Counted from the first letter of the stretch, positions 22,040 to 33,378 are shown. The stretch: DNA of 64,000 nt from Oryzias latipes (GCF_002234675.1 NC_019859.2:16395811-16459810), one strand, 5' to 3'. Notes: generated by a model not told the origin, from the sequence alone. A program made the numbers and translations.

Positions 22040-25000
22040 AACGACCGCCTCCAGGCGGTCCAGGACGACAATCTGGGTGAGCTCTGAAGAAATCGTCCAG
22101 GAGGGAACGGTCCAGAATCATGGAGCGGGAGATCCAAGAGCCATCCTCTGGACCGTAACCCTCCCAGTCCACCAGGTACTGGTGACCGCAGCCCCGGTGG
22201 CGAACATCCAGAACCCGACTGACAGTAAATGCAGGGGCGCCGTCGTTGAGCCGGGCGCGTGGTGGGGAAGCGGACGGCGGGCATAAGGGGCTTTCCTGGA
22301 AGGGCTTGATTTGGGAAACGTGGAAGGAGGGATGGATCTTTAATGCACCCGGGAGCCGTAGCCTAACACAGGTCAGATTGATGACCCTCTCAATGATGTA
22401 AGGGCCTATGAAAGGGCCTTGGCCGTTCGACTGGGGGTGATAACCTGAGGTGAGACTGACGGTTGCACCCAGGGCAGAGCAAAAGGACCTCCAGACCTGA
22501 GATACAAACTGCGGGCCCCTGTTGGAGACTATGTCTTTAGGTATCCCATGATGTCGGAAGACTTGGTGGACCAGGATGTCTGCCATTTCAGCGGCCGTGG
22601 TGAGCTTGGCCAGGGGGATGAATTGAGCTGCCTTGGAGAAACGGTCAACAATAGTCAATATGACTGTGTTACCTTCGGATGGGGGTAACCCAGTAACAAA
22701 GTCCATGGATACGTGGAACCAGGGGCGTTCAGCGATGGGCAGAGGATGGAGGAGTCCGGCTGGAGGTGAATTGGAGGACTTGGACCTAGCACAGATAGCA
22801 CAGGCGGCAACAAAATCCCAGACGTCCTGTTCCATATTGGGCCAGAAAAACCTGCGTTTGATGAGATTCAAAGTTTTATGGGTGCCCCCATGGCATGATA
22901 TGCGGGAAGTGTGCCCCCACACCAGGACTTCAGAGCGGAGAGAGGTGGGCACAAAGAGTGCGTTGGCCGAAAGAGGAGGATGATACGGCTCCTCATTTTA
23001 GGCTTGCAAGACCCGCGTCTTGACATCCCAAGTGAGGTTACCAATTATACAGGAGGGAGGAATTATGTGAGTGACCTCCTTCTGGTCATGGGGACTATAA
23101 AGGCGGGAAAGAGCGTCGGGCTTAACGTTTCTGCTACCGGGTCTGTACGTGATAGTAAAAGTAAACCGATCAAAAAAGAGACACCAACGGGCCTGACAAG
23201 AGTTGAGACGGTTGGTGGAACGGAGATACGCAAGATTTTTATGGTCTGTCCATACTACAAAGGGTTGATCAGCTCCCTCAAGCCAGTGGCGCCACTCCTA
23301 TAAAGCGAATTTGATAGCAAGAAGCTCGCGGTTGCCCACGTCATAATTCTGTTCCGCAGTGGACAGTTTGCGGGAGAAGTAGGCGCACGGCTTGAGTTTC
23401 CCCGAAAACTCCTCACACTGGGATAAAACGGCTCCGACCCCCGTGTCGGAAGCGTCGACCTCAACAATGATTTGGCGTTGCGGGTCCGGTTGTATGAGGA
23501 TGGGAGCGGAGATGAACATACGCTTCAGTTGGTCGAATGCGGCTTGAGCCTCAGGACCCCAATGAAAGGGCTTGTTGATGGACGTAAGCTGAGTGAGAGG
23601 GGTGGCGAGAGTACTGTAATTGCGAATGAAACGCTGGTAAAAATTAGCGAACCCTGAAAAACGTTGAAGCTGTTTGCGTGAATTGGGAGGTTCCCAGTTG
23701 GACACAGCGGAAACCTTGGCTGGGTCGGGGTGGATGTTGCCAGCCTCTATTATAAAACCAAGGAAGGAGACAGAGGATACATGAAACTCTCACTTCTCGG
23801 CTTTAACAAAAAGTTGGTTTTCGAGAAGGCGTTCGAGGACCTGACGAACGTGGAGAGTGTGGATCTCTTGATTAGGAGAGTAAATGAGGATGTCGTCTAA
23901 GTAAACAAAAACAAGCCTATTGAGGAAATCTCGGAGGACGTCATTAACCAAATTTTGAAAAACTGCAGGGGCATTGGTGAGCCCCATGGGCATCACCAGA
24001 TATTCAAAATGCCCTAAGGGGGTGTTAAAGGCAGTCTTCCATTCGTCCCCCCTCTCACATACGCGTTGCGGAGATCTAATTTCGAAAATATGCACGCCTC
24101 TTGAACGGAGTCTAAAGCAGAATTGATGAGTGGCAGAGCGTATTTGTTTTTAACCGTGATCTGGTTAAGTTATCTATAGTCGATACAAGGACGTAGGGTC
24201 TTATCTTTCTTCTGAACGAAGAAAAAACCAACAGCAACAGGAGAAGAGGATGTGACCTGATGCGAGGGACTCATGAATAAATGTTTCCATAGAGGTCCTT
24301 GCAGGACCGGACATATTAAATAAACGTCCCTTGGGGAGAGCAGCTCCTTTAAGTAACTCAATTGAGCAATCATAAGGCCTGTGGGGAGGCAAGGCACCAG
24401 CCCTATTTTTGATGAAAACGTTCTTGAGATCATGATAACAGGGGGGTACCTTGGAAAGGTCAATCTCTTCAGGAACAGGATTGAGATCGGGTGAAAGTGA
24501 TGGAATGGCGGAGCAAAGACAGTTAGCTAGGCAGAGTGCTCCAGTTGGTTATGTGGTGATTAGCCCAATCGAACTGGGGATTGTGATTGCGGAGCCAAGG
24601 GAAACCTAGAATGACAGGGGACTGAAGAGTTTGTGTAACGTAAAATTGAATGATTTCGTGGTGGTTACCGGAAGTGATCAGTTGCAGAGGCTTGGTACGA
24701 TGAGTGATGCGGGTGAGTAATTGACCGCCCAGGCCAGCAGCTTTGACAAGGTGGTCCAGCAGTTCTGTGGGGAGACTGAGTTTTGCAACCAAAAAACTGT
24801 CAATAAAGCTCTGTTCGGCTCTGGAGTCAATAAGGGCTTGACATGAATGAGTTATAGACTGGTGACATAGTTTGACAGGAACATAAAGGAAACTCTTTTC
24901 CTGGATAGTAGTAGGAAGACCCTCCCGTGGCCTGTCCTCTAGCGGGGGGCTTCTGGAGTTTAAACGCAGATTGCATTGTTGCACATGATGACCTGATTGT

Positions 25001-25913
25001 CCACAATAGAAGCAAGTACCTTCTTCCTTGCATTTACGTCGCTCCTCCGGAGTGAGCCTGGAATGTCCGATCTGCATCGGTTCCTTAGAGTAGTGGTTGA
25101 AAAAGTTAGAAACAGCTCTTTTTTCTGTTCGTGATCTTTCTACCTGGCGTTCACGGAGCCGCACGTCAGAACGTAGGGCTGCAGTGACGAGTTCCTCGAA
25201 CGTTCTAGCCTCCAGCTGTGAACATAGATGGTCTTTGATCCGATCATTCAGTGACTGATAGAAAACCCCTTTGAGGGCGACGTCCGGCCATCCAGCCTCC
25301 ACCACTAGGATGCGAAAGTCAATTAAGTGTTCACTTACGGATCGGGTGTGTTGACATAATCCCAGAAGGCGGCGAGTAGCTTCTTCTGTTTTGCGGGGTT
25401 GGTCAAAAACCAGTCGAAACTCCCCAATGAAGCATTCGAAGGAAATTTGAAAACAGGGTTAGCAGTCAAATAACCCTGGGCCCATTGAAGGGCTTTACCC
25501 CTGAGGGAATTGACAATAAGCGTAATTTTACAGTGGTCAGCTTAGTAATACCACTGGGCCTGATGAAAAATTAATTGGCATTGTAAGAGGAACCCTCCGC
25601 ATGAGTTAACGTCACCTTGGAATGGTTCAGTTTGTAATAGAAAGTTTTCTTGAGTTTCTGAGGTGGTGGTCTGATTAGAACTCCCAGCTCCGGAAGGTGG
25701 GGGGTGAGGAGTAGCATTAGCCGGCTGCTGACTGGTTAGCTCAACCAGGGCTTGGGAAATGCTGTTCAGCCTGCACAGCAGATCTTCTTGAACGGTGGTG
25801 ACGCGAGAGATGGTCCTATACAGGAGTTCCAAAAATAGTCCGTGTTGGTAAACGGCAAAGCGGAGTTCTTCCGGGTCAGCTGGGTCTGGATATTGGCCAG
25901 TCCGTTCTGTCAT
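22038..25913 (-). pseudogene. Gypsy gag-pol with C-terminal chromodomain, broken
   Basis: Gag N-terminus 25913-25542. Gag C-terminus with a CCHC knuckle (CFYCGQSGHHVQQC, about 25018-24975). Protease near 24830 with LIDSR, where the family has D-S/T-G, so the active-site Gly is replaced by Arg. RT in pieces (IDYR near 24175; [17 protein letters not shown] at 23892-23903). RNase H 23705-23298 ([13 protein letters not shown]). Integrase 22952 onward with zinc-binding H/C residues, a catalytic core starting MDFVTGLP, and SNRGPQF, where the second catalytic Asp is replaced by Asn. The sequence then jumps from HPQSNGQ to the C-terminal GPFIGPY block, so the third acidic residue and about 100 or more residues are missing. 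The chromodomain follows. Confidence 0.9.
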
Positions 25914-26469
25914 GACGTCGTAGACGTAGCAGACCCAGATGCTGATACCCGGAAGTAACTTGCTACAAGGAAGTGCTTGACAATGGTTTATTTTACTAGA
26001 GTAAAATAAAGTTATTATTAGAATGTGATAGTCAGTTCCTTCGTGGAGTGATCCAGAAATCCTTTGAGCTGGTATAGCTGAGGACAGCGGAGCCAGAGAA
26101 AGGAGACGCGTCGGACCGTGGAACTAGAGGGAGCGAGGCGTGGCCGCTGAGGACAGCGGGACCACTTGAAGCGAGGCGTAAACGCCGAGGACGGCGTAAT
26201 CTGCGTGGAGCGAGGAACCAGCATGACCAATGGATGAAACCTGAAAGTGAGTACAAGACAAGGTAAGTAATATGAACTTGGTAACTAGAGCAAAGACTAA
26301 AACGCCAGGCATAACCACCGGAGTGAGTATAACGGACTGGCGCTGGATACTGGTGAGAAGCTCCCTTATGAAGACTGGCAGGGTGATGAGGAGATGAAGG
26401 TCAGCTGGTTCCAAATATTAGAGCAGGAGAGCTGTGTGAGGGGGAGGTTTACTGACAGGCACCGTGACA
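25908..26469 (-). repeat. 5' LTR of the Gypsy element (562 bp)
   Basis: Same termini as the other LTR. The gag ATG (CAT at 25911-25913 on the plus strand) lies within the last bases of this LTR, leaving no room for a standard primer-binding site before gag. Confidence 0.92.
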
Positions 26470-26478
26470 ATTACTCTA

Positions 26479-26736
26479 TGTTGGATTATTGCAGCACCAC
26501 TGCGTTGAACTCGAGGGAAGAAGTTTACGGAGTCATTTCAACATTTCACTTAAGATTTTTATTTTGAACTGCTCACAGGAACTGCATGTCCATACAACAA
26601 CACGTTGTCTTGTCTCCTCTCAAACTCTACAAAACAAAAACTTGCACCTCCTAGCGGCGGGGATGAAATACTTTTTCATAAAGGTATATAAAAAAAAATT
26701 CACAACTTGAGTAAATAAATAAAAGATTTCTCAACA
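26479..26736 (-). repeat. 3' LTR of the Copia element (about 258 bp)
   Basis: On the minus strand it starts TGTTGAGAAATC and ends CCAACA, with the TG...CA boundaries of an LTR. It begins only 9 bp from the end of the Gypsy element, so Gypsy inserted right beside it. Confidence 0.75.
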
Positions 26737-26749
26737 CCCCCACTTGTAC
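26737..26749 (-). promoter_or_regulatory. Polypurine tract of the Copia element
   Basis: GTACAAGTGGGGG on the minus strand directly precedes the LTR start TGTTGAG, as expected for plus-strand priming. Confidence 0.7.
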
Positions 26750-28128
26750 TCAGGTTGCATACAGTTAAACAAAAAAATAATAATACCGTAAACTACAGTA
26801 CAGTTGTCGATCTTCCCATTCCTTTAAACACCAAACATACTGTTTGTAAACGTCCTCAGTTTTAGCTTAGAAGCAGGTTTGGTCATAATATCAGCAACCA
26901 TCTTGTCAGTAGTGCAGTATAATAGACACATTTTCCCTTCATTTACAATCAATCTCACAAAATGATACTTGATGTCCACATGTTTGCATCGCTGCCGGTT
27001 CAATGGGTTTTTAGCTAAAGCGATTGTTCCCTGGTTGTCTTCATACACTAATGTCTGTGTGTATTTGTAGTCATCAATGCCTTTTAATAACTGCTCTAGA
27101 TATCTGCATTCCTGCATCGTAGAGGCTAGAGCCATGTATTCTGCCTTACAAGTAGAAAGCGCTACTTTAGGCTGTTTCTTAGTTTTCCATGAAACTAAAG
27201 AACTGTTTTTACTCAAACTTACACAGTAACCTGTAGTGCTCCACCTGTCTGCAGTGTCACCTGCCCAGTCAGCATCCCTATAAGCTACTATGCCCAACCC
27301 TTCAGTGTTGTTTCTCCTAAAAACACAGCTCCTTGCTTGTAGTTCCCTTGAAATATCTGAAAACATGTTTCACTGTAACCCATTGTTCCTCTGTTGGTTC
27401 ATGCAAATATTGTGATAACCTGCTCACCACAAAACAAAGGTCTGGACACGTACATGTTGTAAGATATATTAGGCTACCCACAGCCTCTCTGTACATCTTC
27501 ACATCCTTCATCTTAACAGCACCTTCTGTGTAGCATAGTTTCTGGTCACACGGAGTTTCCCTGGTCTTGCAGTTTTGCATACTGAACCGTGTCAGTATCT
27601 TGTTGACATATTTCTCTTGTGACATTTTCACACATCCATCAGACTGAACAAAATCAATTCAGAGAAAATGCTTAAGTCTGCCCAAATCCTTCATCCTTAA
27701 CTTGGCTGAACGCATCTATTTCACATTTTTCATGACATTTTCATTGCTTGCTGCAATTATGATGTCATCAACCCATATGATTATCATTGTTTTACCACTG
27801 GTTGTTTCTTTCGTGTAAACACAGTAGTCGGCTGGGTTTTGTGCAAAATCCTTTTCAGTCAAATAGTCATACAGAATTCTGTTCCAGTTTCGACCAGACT
27901 GTTTCAAGCTGTAAAGAGATTTTTGTAGCTTACAGACCAAATGTTTCCCCTCTTCATAACCTTCTGGCTGGTCATTGTAGATCTCATAATCTATGGGAGC
28001 ATGTAAGTAAGCTGTTGTTACATCCATCTGATGAAGTAACAAGTTCTCTTAAGCTGCTTTTTGTAGCAAAACTCTTATGCTTGTCAAGTAGCTGTTGGTG
28101 AAAAAATTTCACCGTAATCTATCCCTTT

Positions 28129-29946
28129 CAGGGCTCCAGACTAACTTTTTTCACTAGGAGCACAGTGGCCCCTAACTGAAAATTTTAGGGGCGCAACCAG
28201 AAAATTTAGGGGCGCATACCGTAAATCAACATTCTAACCAAATCTACTAATTTCCACTGTATTACTAATAAATACTTTAATAATAGATGCAGAAATTACA
28301 ATGTGCTGTTTCAAATTCAGTGTCACATTTTATTCTGCACTTTTGAAGATGCAACAAAACAAAAGCATCACTGTCATGACAGTACAAATTTATCTTTGTG
28401 ACACCAAATAGGTGCAGCCAAGATGCACAATAAGCGTGTTTGAGATCACCCAGGTGAACTCAACGCTGCACAGATCACCTGGTGTGTGACATATATTTTT
28501 GTTTTTGCTCCAACATCAACTGTCAATCGAGAAAGGGGTGGGGCAAGGGGCAAACCTACCCGGACACAGCTGGAAACTGAACTGACTGAAAGCTGCCCTA
28601 CAGACTACAAAACAATGCATTATGGGACATGTGTCCTGATGGTTTTTGTAGTGGAGTGATTAATTAAAATAATTTAAAACACCAATTCATTAAAAAAAAG
28701 GCTACATACATCACAAAACATTAAAATAATCATAAAATATATAATAACACAGATCATACTAAGGGGGAGAAATTCCAATTTCCTGTCCTCCTTCAGTCTT
28801 GCTGCAGATTCGCTTTCATCTCACAGCCCCCCCCCCCCCCCGGTCTCCCCAACGATCTAGGTGAGCCGCTGGTTCATCTCAAACGCGTCTATCGTTGCAT
28901 TTTCCCCACGTATTTTCAGTGTGTCTAAAACTAATTTTGTTGTTGCTTGCACGTGTTTAAAAATCAAGCCCCGTTAGCTGTCACGCATGTAGGTGTGGGA
29001 CATTTATTCTCCTCAGCTGACCCGACTCCCGCGGGACGGTGTGCTGCCGTAACAACCGCGCAGGACCGTTTTATGCGCCGCCGTAACCGTAACCAAAACC
29101 TAAACCTTCCTCCGGGTCTGTGCGGCCCAGAGAAAAGTTCAGCACGGACTGCATGTATTTAGAAAATTACGAGCGAATAAATACGTTCTAAAGGAAAGTA
29201 AGGAACTCCTTAATGTGGTCCGGGGAGGGAGCTGTCAGGTTTCCTGCTTTCAAGCCCTGTCATTGTCCCGCCCCCAAGAGTCATTTACCCCACTGTGATT
29301 GGTTGGTCAGCTTCGCGCACGACAATGAAAAAGTGTCATTCATTAAAACTGGCGGGCTGCAGTAACATTAAACCTTCATATTAAGGCGGGGACCGCAAAA
29401 TATCATCTTGGGGGCCGCAAATAGCCTGTGGGCCGCGAGTTTGAGACCCCTGCTGTACACTCTGGCACTGGTACACTAGCCGCAGGTGGGAAGAACGAAT
29501 CAATAGTTCGCTTGCTCATAGCTCAGACGCACATATCAGGTTTTGATATTTGTCTCTCCGTTTCCTTCCCACAGATGTTTACGCGCACTCGATTATCTCT
29601 AGGCCCCTCCCCCTACACGCATTTTAGCCACTCACAGTGGCTGTCCCTATTCTTCTCACACGCAGTGGCCGCCTCGCACACAGGCATCACGCGAGAGTGT
29701 ACGTGCTCGCGTTTCATGAGTATGTGCGCGAGTGTGTGTGTCTGCCTGCGTCCGTGTGCGCTTGCGTCTCATTAATTATTTCATTGATCATTGACGTGCC
29801 CCTTCCACGTTTAATGTATAAAAAATACGAAGGGTGGGGGAAGCAAATTTACTGGTCGCGCATGTGCGACTGGATGTAAAATTCAGTCGCACACTCTCAA
29901 ATTTTGGTCGCAAAATGCGACCAATTGCTCGCAGTCTGGAGCCCTG
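28129..29946. mobile_element. hAT-like DNA transposon inserted in Copia RT
   Basis: Perfect 14-bp terminal inverted repeats: CAGGGCTCCAGACT at the left end and AGTCTGGAGCCCTG at the right. The subterminal regions are rich in GGGGCGCA/GGTCGCA motifs. CCTTT flanks both sides (28124-28128 and 29947-29951), a short apparent duplication; hAT elements normally leave 8 bp. No transposase gene is recognisable inside. A C-homopolymer lies at about 28827-28841. A second hAT-like end (GGGGACCGCAAAAT...GAGACCCCTG, 29380-29452) is inside, so this is itself a composite. Confidence 0.7.
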
Positions 29947-30099
29947 CCTTTCTCCTGGCTGTAGCCCTTAGCCACAAATCTGGCTTTGTACTTGTCATTA
30001 CCATCACTGTCACTTTTTACAGAGTAGACCCATTTACCCCCCACTGTTTTCTTGCCCTGTGGCAGACTAGTGAGAGTAAAGGTGTCGTTCTCTCTCAAT

Positions 30100-31242
30100 A
30101 GCCGCGGTTACATGTGCAGAATATCTTGATCGGATTAATGGTTGGGTTAAAATTCACCCGTGCACATGGGCACAGAAAACCTTTTTCCGATTAGAACAAA
30201 CCTTCCCATGGCTCACACTTTCGGTTGGAATGAATCATCTGGGCATGCGCAGTAGTGTAAAAACTCCCGGATGAGGAAATAGGTCCCATTGTAAACAAAC
30301 CCCTGCCACAGACAGACAGCATGTGCAGCAGCTCGGTAAAATACGAGATGATCTTCCAAACGTGCTTTTATTAATGTCATGAATAGTATGAAGCGCCTGT
30401 TCGCTCATCGTTTTATTTAATCCGTGTGGTCAGCGCTTTTTAGTGGAAGAAACTGAGCTGGAAGAAGGCTTAGGACAGGCTAACACGGGCTAACATCATT
30501 AGCCTTGATGGACACAAAATCCAGGACCGTGCGAGAAACGCAGCAATCTGCATCTTGGCTGCATGTAAATGTGTGGGAATAACATCGGTCTTTATTTTGT
30601 CGGAACACAACTGGAAACACAAATCCATGTGATTGTTTGAACAGATTCTAAGGACTGAGCGACATTTATTTCTCCTCTGAAAAGTTCACACACATCGCCC
30701 CAAAGCCGTGTGTGCTGGCGGTTCCTCCTGAGTCCTGCAGCCGCTAACCCAGAGCGGCGGGACGGCTTGCAGTCTGACTTCTCCCACACAGAACAAAACA
30801 ACAAAACGCACACGTAACAAAGCATCCTCCCCCCTCAGACACAAAATTATTAATCCAGCTGCTCTGCTCACTCGGGTGCCAGTGGACCGAGTGAGCGTCG
30901 GGGGACACGAGGCGCTCCTTCCCTGTATCTCCTTCATGAGGGGTGAAAGAGAGGCGAAAAGCCAGCAGGCCGAGAGTGGAGTGGCGCTTTTCACGGGGCC
31001 TCTGCAAAGCAGCTGGTCGGTCCCGTATGAGCTCCAAAGCTTTCTCTTAGCGAAACACCATCTATGCATGATGTAAACAAGAGCAGTAGTGACACACGAT
31101 CGCAATGAACGGTTACATGCTCTACGATCGGATAAACGATCGGTATAACCCACCTATCTTGATCGGAAAGAAATTTTGATCCAAATGAGTTCTTTCCAAT
31201 CAGGCGTTCTTTCCGATTACTTTTGCCCATGTAAACGCGGCT
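30100..31242. mobile_element. Unclassified non-autonomous DNA transposon (1.14 kb) in Copia pol
   Basis: Inverted ends AGCCGCGGTTACATG (30100) and CATGTAAACGCGGCT (to 31242) differ at one position. AAT flanks both sides (30097-30099 and 31243-31245), a 3-bp target duplication. Next to the ends there are repeated CCGATTA/GATCGGA motifs in inverted orientation. No transposase is seen. The 3-bp duplication is compatible with Harbinger-like or other families; I cannot choose. Confidence 0.75.
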
Positions 31243-31975
31243 AATGACTGAATTTCTGCATCCATGGCTTTAATCCAGTGTTTTGCATTATCTGACTCCA
31301 CAGCTTCTTTGAATGTTTGTGGGATACCACACACTGCTCTGTAACAATAATCAATGTTACTATGAATCTCAGTTACAAAATCCTTCATGTGACTGGGTTT
31401 TCTTCTCTCCCTCGTTGGATATCTTTCACTGACACATGAATCATCTGTTACACCTGCTCTCTTTGATCATGCTCATCAGATGTGTCACTTTGAGATTCTT
31501 TGTCTTTCACCGCTTGCTACTGAACTGCCTTAATGTCTCTGTCGATGATGTATGTGTTACTGTCAGGAATAGGTAAGTTTACTCTACCATAATCATTTAG
31601 TTCAACTTCACCTGTCTGTGTTTGTCTCTAAGCTCTCATCTTGCTCACAAATTTGACAAGGCGATGTTTCTGGACCTTTTCTGTCTCAGGATTATAGACC
31701 AAACAGGCTGTTTTTGTCGTAACCAAGAAAAAAACCTTGCTCACACTTTGAATCAAGCTTTCTTCTGTCCTGTTTGTATGTATAACATACAGATCAAAAT
31801 TTTTGCACTTTTGACAGGTCTGGCTTTCTTCCTGTTAGTATTTGGAAAGGGGTCTATCCTGTTCGCTTATTAAAGCATCTGTTTCGCACTACGGCTGCTG
31901 TTTGAACAGCATAGTTCCATAGGCTTTTAGGTAAATGACTTTCAATTCGCATACATTTACCTATCTCGTAAAGCA

Positions 31976-32365
31976 GTGGTCCCCACCCACCGGGCCGCGG
32001 ACCGGCACCGGGCCGCGGGACACTTGGCACCGGGCGGCTGGAAATTGTGGCACCGGGACGCACAGAAAGAAAAAATAATTTTCATTTTATTGTTTTTTTC
32101 GAAAAAACGTTTTATTTTAAAAATTGACCGGATTCTCTCTGTTACATCCGTCACACTTAACGCACGTCAAAGTCGCGACACCAAACATCACGTGATACAC
32201 CCAATCCGCTAAAATTAAACCCAAACAACCAAAAAGAGCAAAACATAAACTTCTTTAGAAAGTTGCTTCTACAAGGAAAACGGGCCAATGAAGGGACAGA
32301 AGAGGAACCTGCACGCGCTAAAAAAAGGGAAATCTGCCTTTAACAGGCAGCGGTAAACGTGCCTT
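31976..32365 (+). mobile_element. hAT-type transposon, 5' end only
   Basis: It starts CAGTGGTCCCCACCCACCGG, then GGCCGCGGACCGGCACCGGG and TTGACCGGATTCTCTCTGTT. This is the well-known 5' end of a fish hAT family with GC-rich termini. Its own transposase is missing: the copy stops before the palindrome and tandem array. Confidence 0.65.
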
Positions 32366-32394
32366 GCGTTGCACCTCAACTTGAGGTGCAACGC
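32366..32394. repeat. 29-bp perfect palindrome at the array's left edge
   Basis: GCGTTGCACCTCAA, one central C, then TTGAGGTGCAACGC: two 14-bp arms that are exact reverse complements. It ends two bases before the first array unit (32397) and does not recur between units. Confidence 0.9.
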
Positions 32395-32810
32395 ACCTCT
32401 CTTTAACCAAAGTACATTTTAAGAACGATGCATTCGTTATAACATACTCAGTATACTGTATTAAGTTTCAATACTTTTTGAATGTTTCTCAATTAAAATG
32501 CTTTTCATCAGTGCATCCTTTCCACATTCGACACACCGCATTTCTCCACAATATATATTTTTTCAAAGTACAATTTATAGTTACAAACACTCTTTTAAAA
32601 TTGATTTCAAATAAAAACAGACACTTGCAATTTAGCCTTTTTAGAGTAATCATCATTAAACTGTTTGTTTTCCATCTAGCACACTGACTTATGTAAATGC
32701 TTAGTATAGGCACAAAGTTTAAAATTTCACGTCATTTTCTTAAAACAATTTTATACACAGATTGTTTGCAGTTTTTCCTAGTGAAGTCAAATGTATTCTG
32801 TTGTCAGGTT

Positions 32811-32941
32811 CTCCTGGTGAGGCTTCTGGTGCTCGTCAGATCGCCAAGAGCAAAGGCCCGCCTAATCAGGATTTATGGCCCCCTGTGACGGATTTGGGGG
32901 GGTGGTTAAAGAAAAATGTTCTAAGTCATTTTTGTTTGATA
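32811..32941 (+). repeat. Intra-unit direct repeat 1 (131 bp), unit 1
   Basis: CTCCTGGTGAGGCTTCTGG to TTTTTGTTTGATA, about 94% identical by eye to 33560-33691. It is preceded by a good acceptor (ATTCTGTTGTCAG) and is open (SPGEASGARQIAKSKGPP), so it may once have been an exon. In long units it is followed by an AATAAA-type motif (32949). Confidence 0.9.
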
Positions 32942-33149
32942 TGACTTCAATAAAATGTTATCTTTAAATTAGTTTATATACTATAGTACAATGAATAGAG
33001 AAGAGAACAAAGAGTGTTGCTGATGTGTTTTTTTCTTTTTTTCATTTTGCATTTCATATTTTTTTCTCCATTAGGTAAATTTTGAAGAAAATTTTAAAAA
33101 TCTTTTACACAACACAAAATCACCAACCAACTTTCCGTAAGGGACATCC

Positions 33150-33342
33150 CTGGTAGGGGGTATTGGGCCCTTGGCAACGGTATTTGCAAAGTTCTACTGG
33201 CCTCTTTATGCATCTGAGTGTCCACAATCCCCAGATCTTGCGCCCGATACAATTAACTTTCCACGTGTCGCTGACGAGGATGCTGAAGTTCTAGGGAAAC
33301 CCATCACTATGGCAGAAGTCTCTGAGGCCATTGCTGGTTAGC
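33150..33342 (+). mobile_element. L1-like pre-RT fragment inside each long unit
   Basis: An uninterrupted frame before the TAG after GCTGGT encodes FAKFYWPLYASECPQSPDL, INFPRVADEDAEVL and PITMAEVSEAIAG. The order F..FY..LY.SE, then P.V...D...L..PIT..E...AI, is that of the linker just before RT in L1/Tx1 ORF2. It lacks the following SGKAPG..G motif, so only a fragment was captured. Same position in all long units and in the partial unit 18. Confidence 0.55.
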
Positions 33343-33378
33343 TGGATTGAGTGTTCCCAGTTTCTGCCTGACTGAGCT

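Larger units (their letters stand above)
21482..26469 (-). mobile_element. Ty3/Gypsy chromovirus with both LTRs, internally deleted
   Basis: A complete insertion by its ends: LTRs at 21482-22026 and 25908-26469 and a 5-bp duplication ATTAC on both sides. On the minus strand the order is gag, protease, RT, RNase H, integrase, chromodomain. The integrase-terminal chromodomain ([17 protein letters not shown]) places it among chromoviruses, which use it to target chromatin. Coding capacity is destroyed by frame changes, stops and an internal integrase deletion. The two LTRs differ by several indels, including about 25 bp, so the insertion is not recent, or the LTRs were reshuffled. Confidence 0.95.
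26479..31975 (-). mobile_element. Ty1/Copia retrotransposon, 5'-truncated, with two nested DNA transposons
   Basis: The 3' LTR is at 26479-26736 and the polypurine tract at 26737-26749. Pol pieces follow on the minus strand up to 31975, where copia integrase sequence stops at the start of a hAT-like element. Foreign elements at 28129-29946 and 30100-31242 interrupt it; removing both restores copia co-linearity. The 5' LTR, gag and most of integrase are lost. Confidence 0.9.
26824..31975 (-). pseudogene. Copia pol (integrase end, RT, RNase H), broken
   Basis: From right to left: integrase remnant 31975-31854 (SHLPKSLWNYAVQTAAVVRN). A linker and RT start at 31388-31246 (EAVESDNAKHWIKAMDAEIQ). 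RT N-terminus 30098-29947 (GKKTVGGKWVYSVK, ARFVAKGYSQEKG). RT core 28042-27716 (QMDVTTAYLHAPID; WVDDIIIAAS, with Trp in place of the usual Tyr of YVDD). RNase H 27366-26824 (YADWAGD-like RDADWAGDTADRWST, EDNQGTIALAKNP, HVDIKYHFVR, MVADIMTKP). Besides the two insertions there are a few stops and frame changes. Confidence 0.9.

Noticed and set aside
22038..22300. Chromodomain in the Gypsy element as the source of the host gene's chromodomain
   Set aside because: The two are clearly different in sequence ([15 protein letters not shown] versus FVEWEPCSMCGKTW) and the host version is split by introns, so local capture is not supported.
29428..31153. Short open frames (29428-29775, 30686-31153 and others)
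   Set aside because: They lie inside non-autonomous DNA transposons and cross their boundaries; composition is GC-biased rather than coding.
32478..32944. Recurring 60-75-codon frames in the first 550 bp of each unit
   Set aside because: AT-rich, no start context, several on opposite strands over the same bases. They look like intron sequence repeated with the unit. The segment after the acceptor at 32808 was kept only as a possible old exon.
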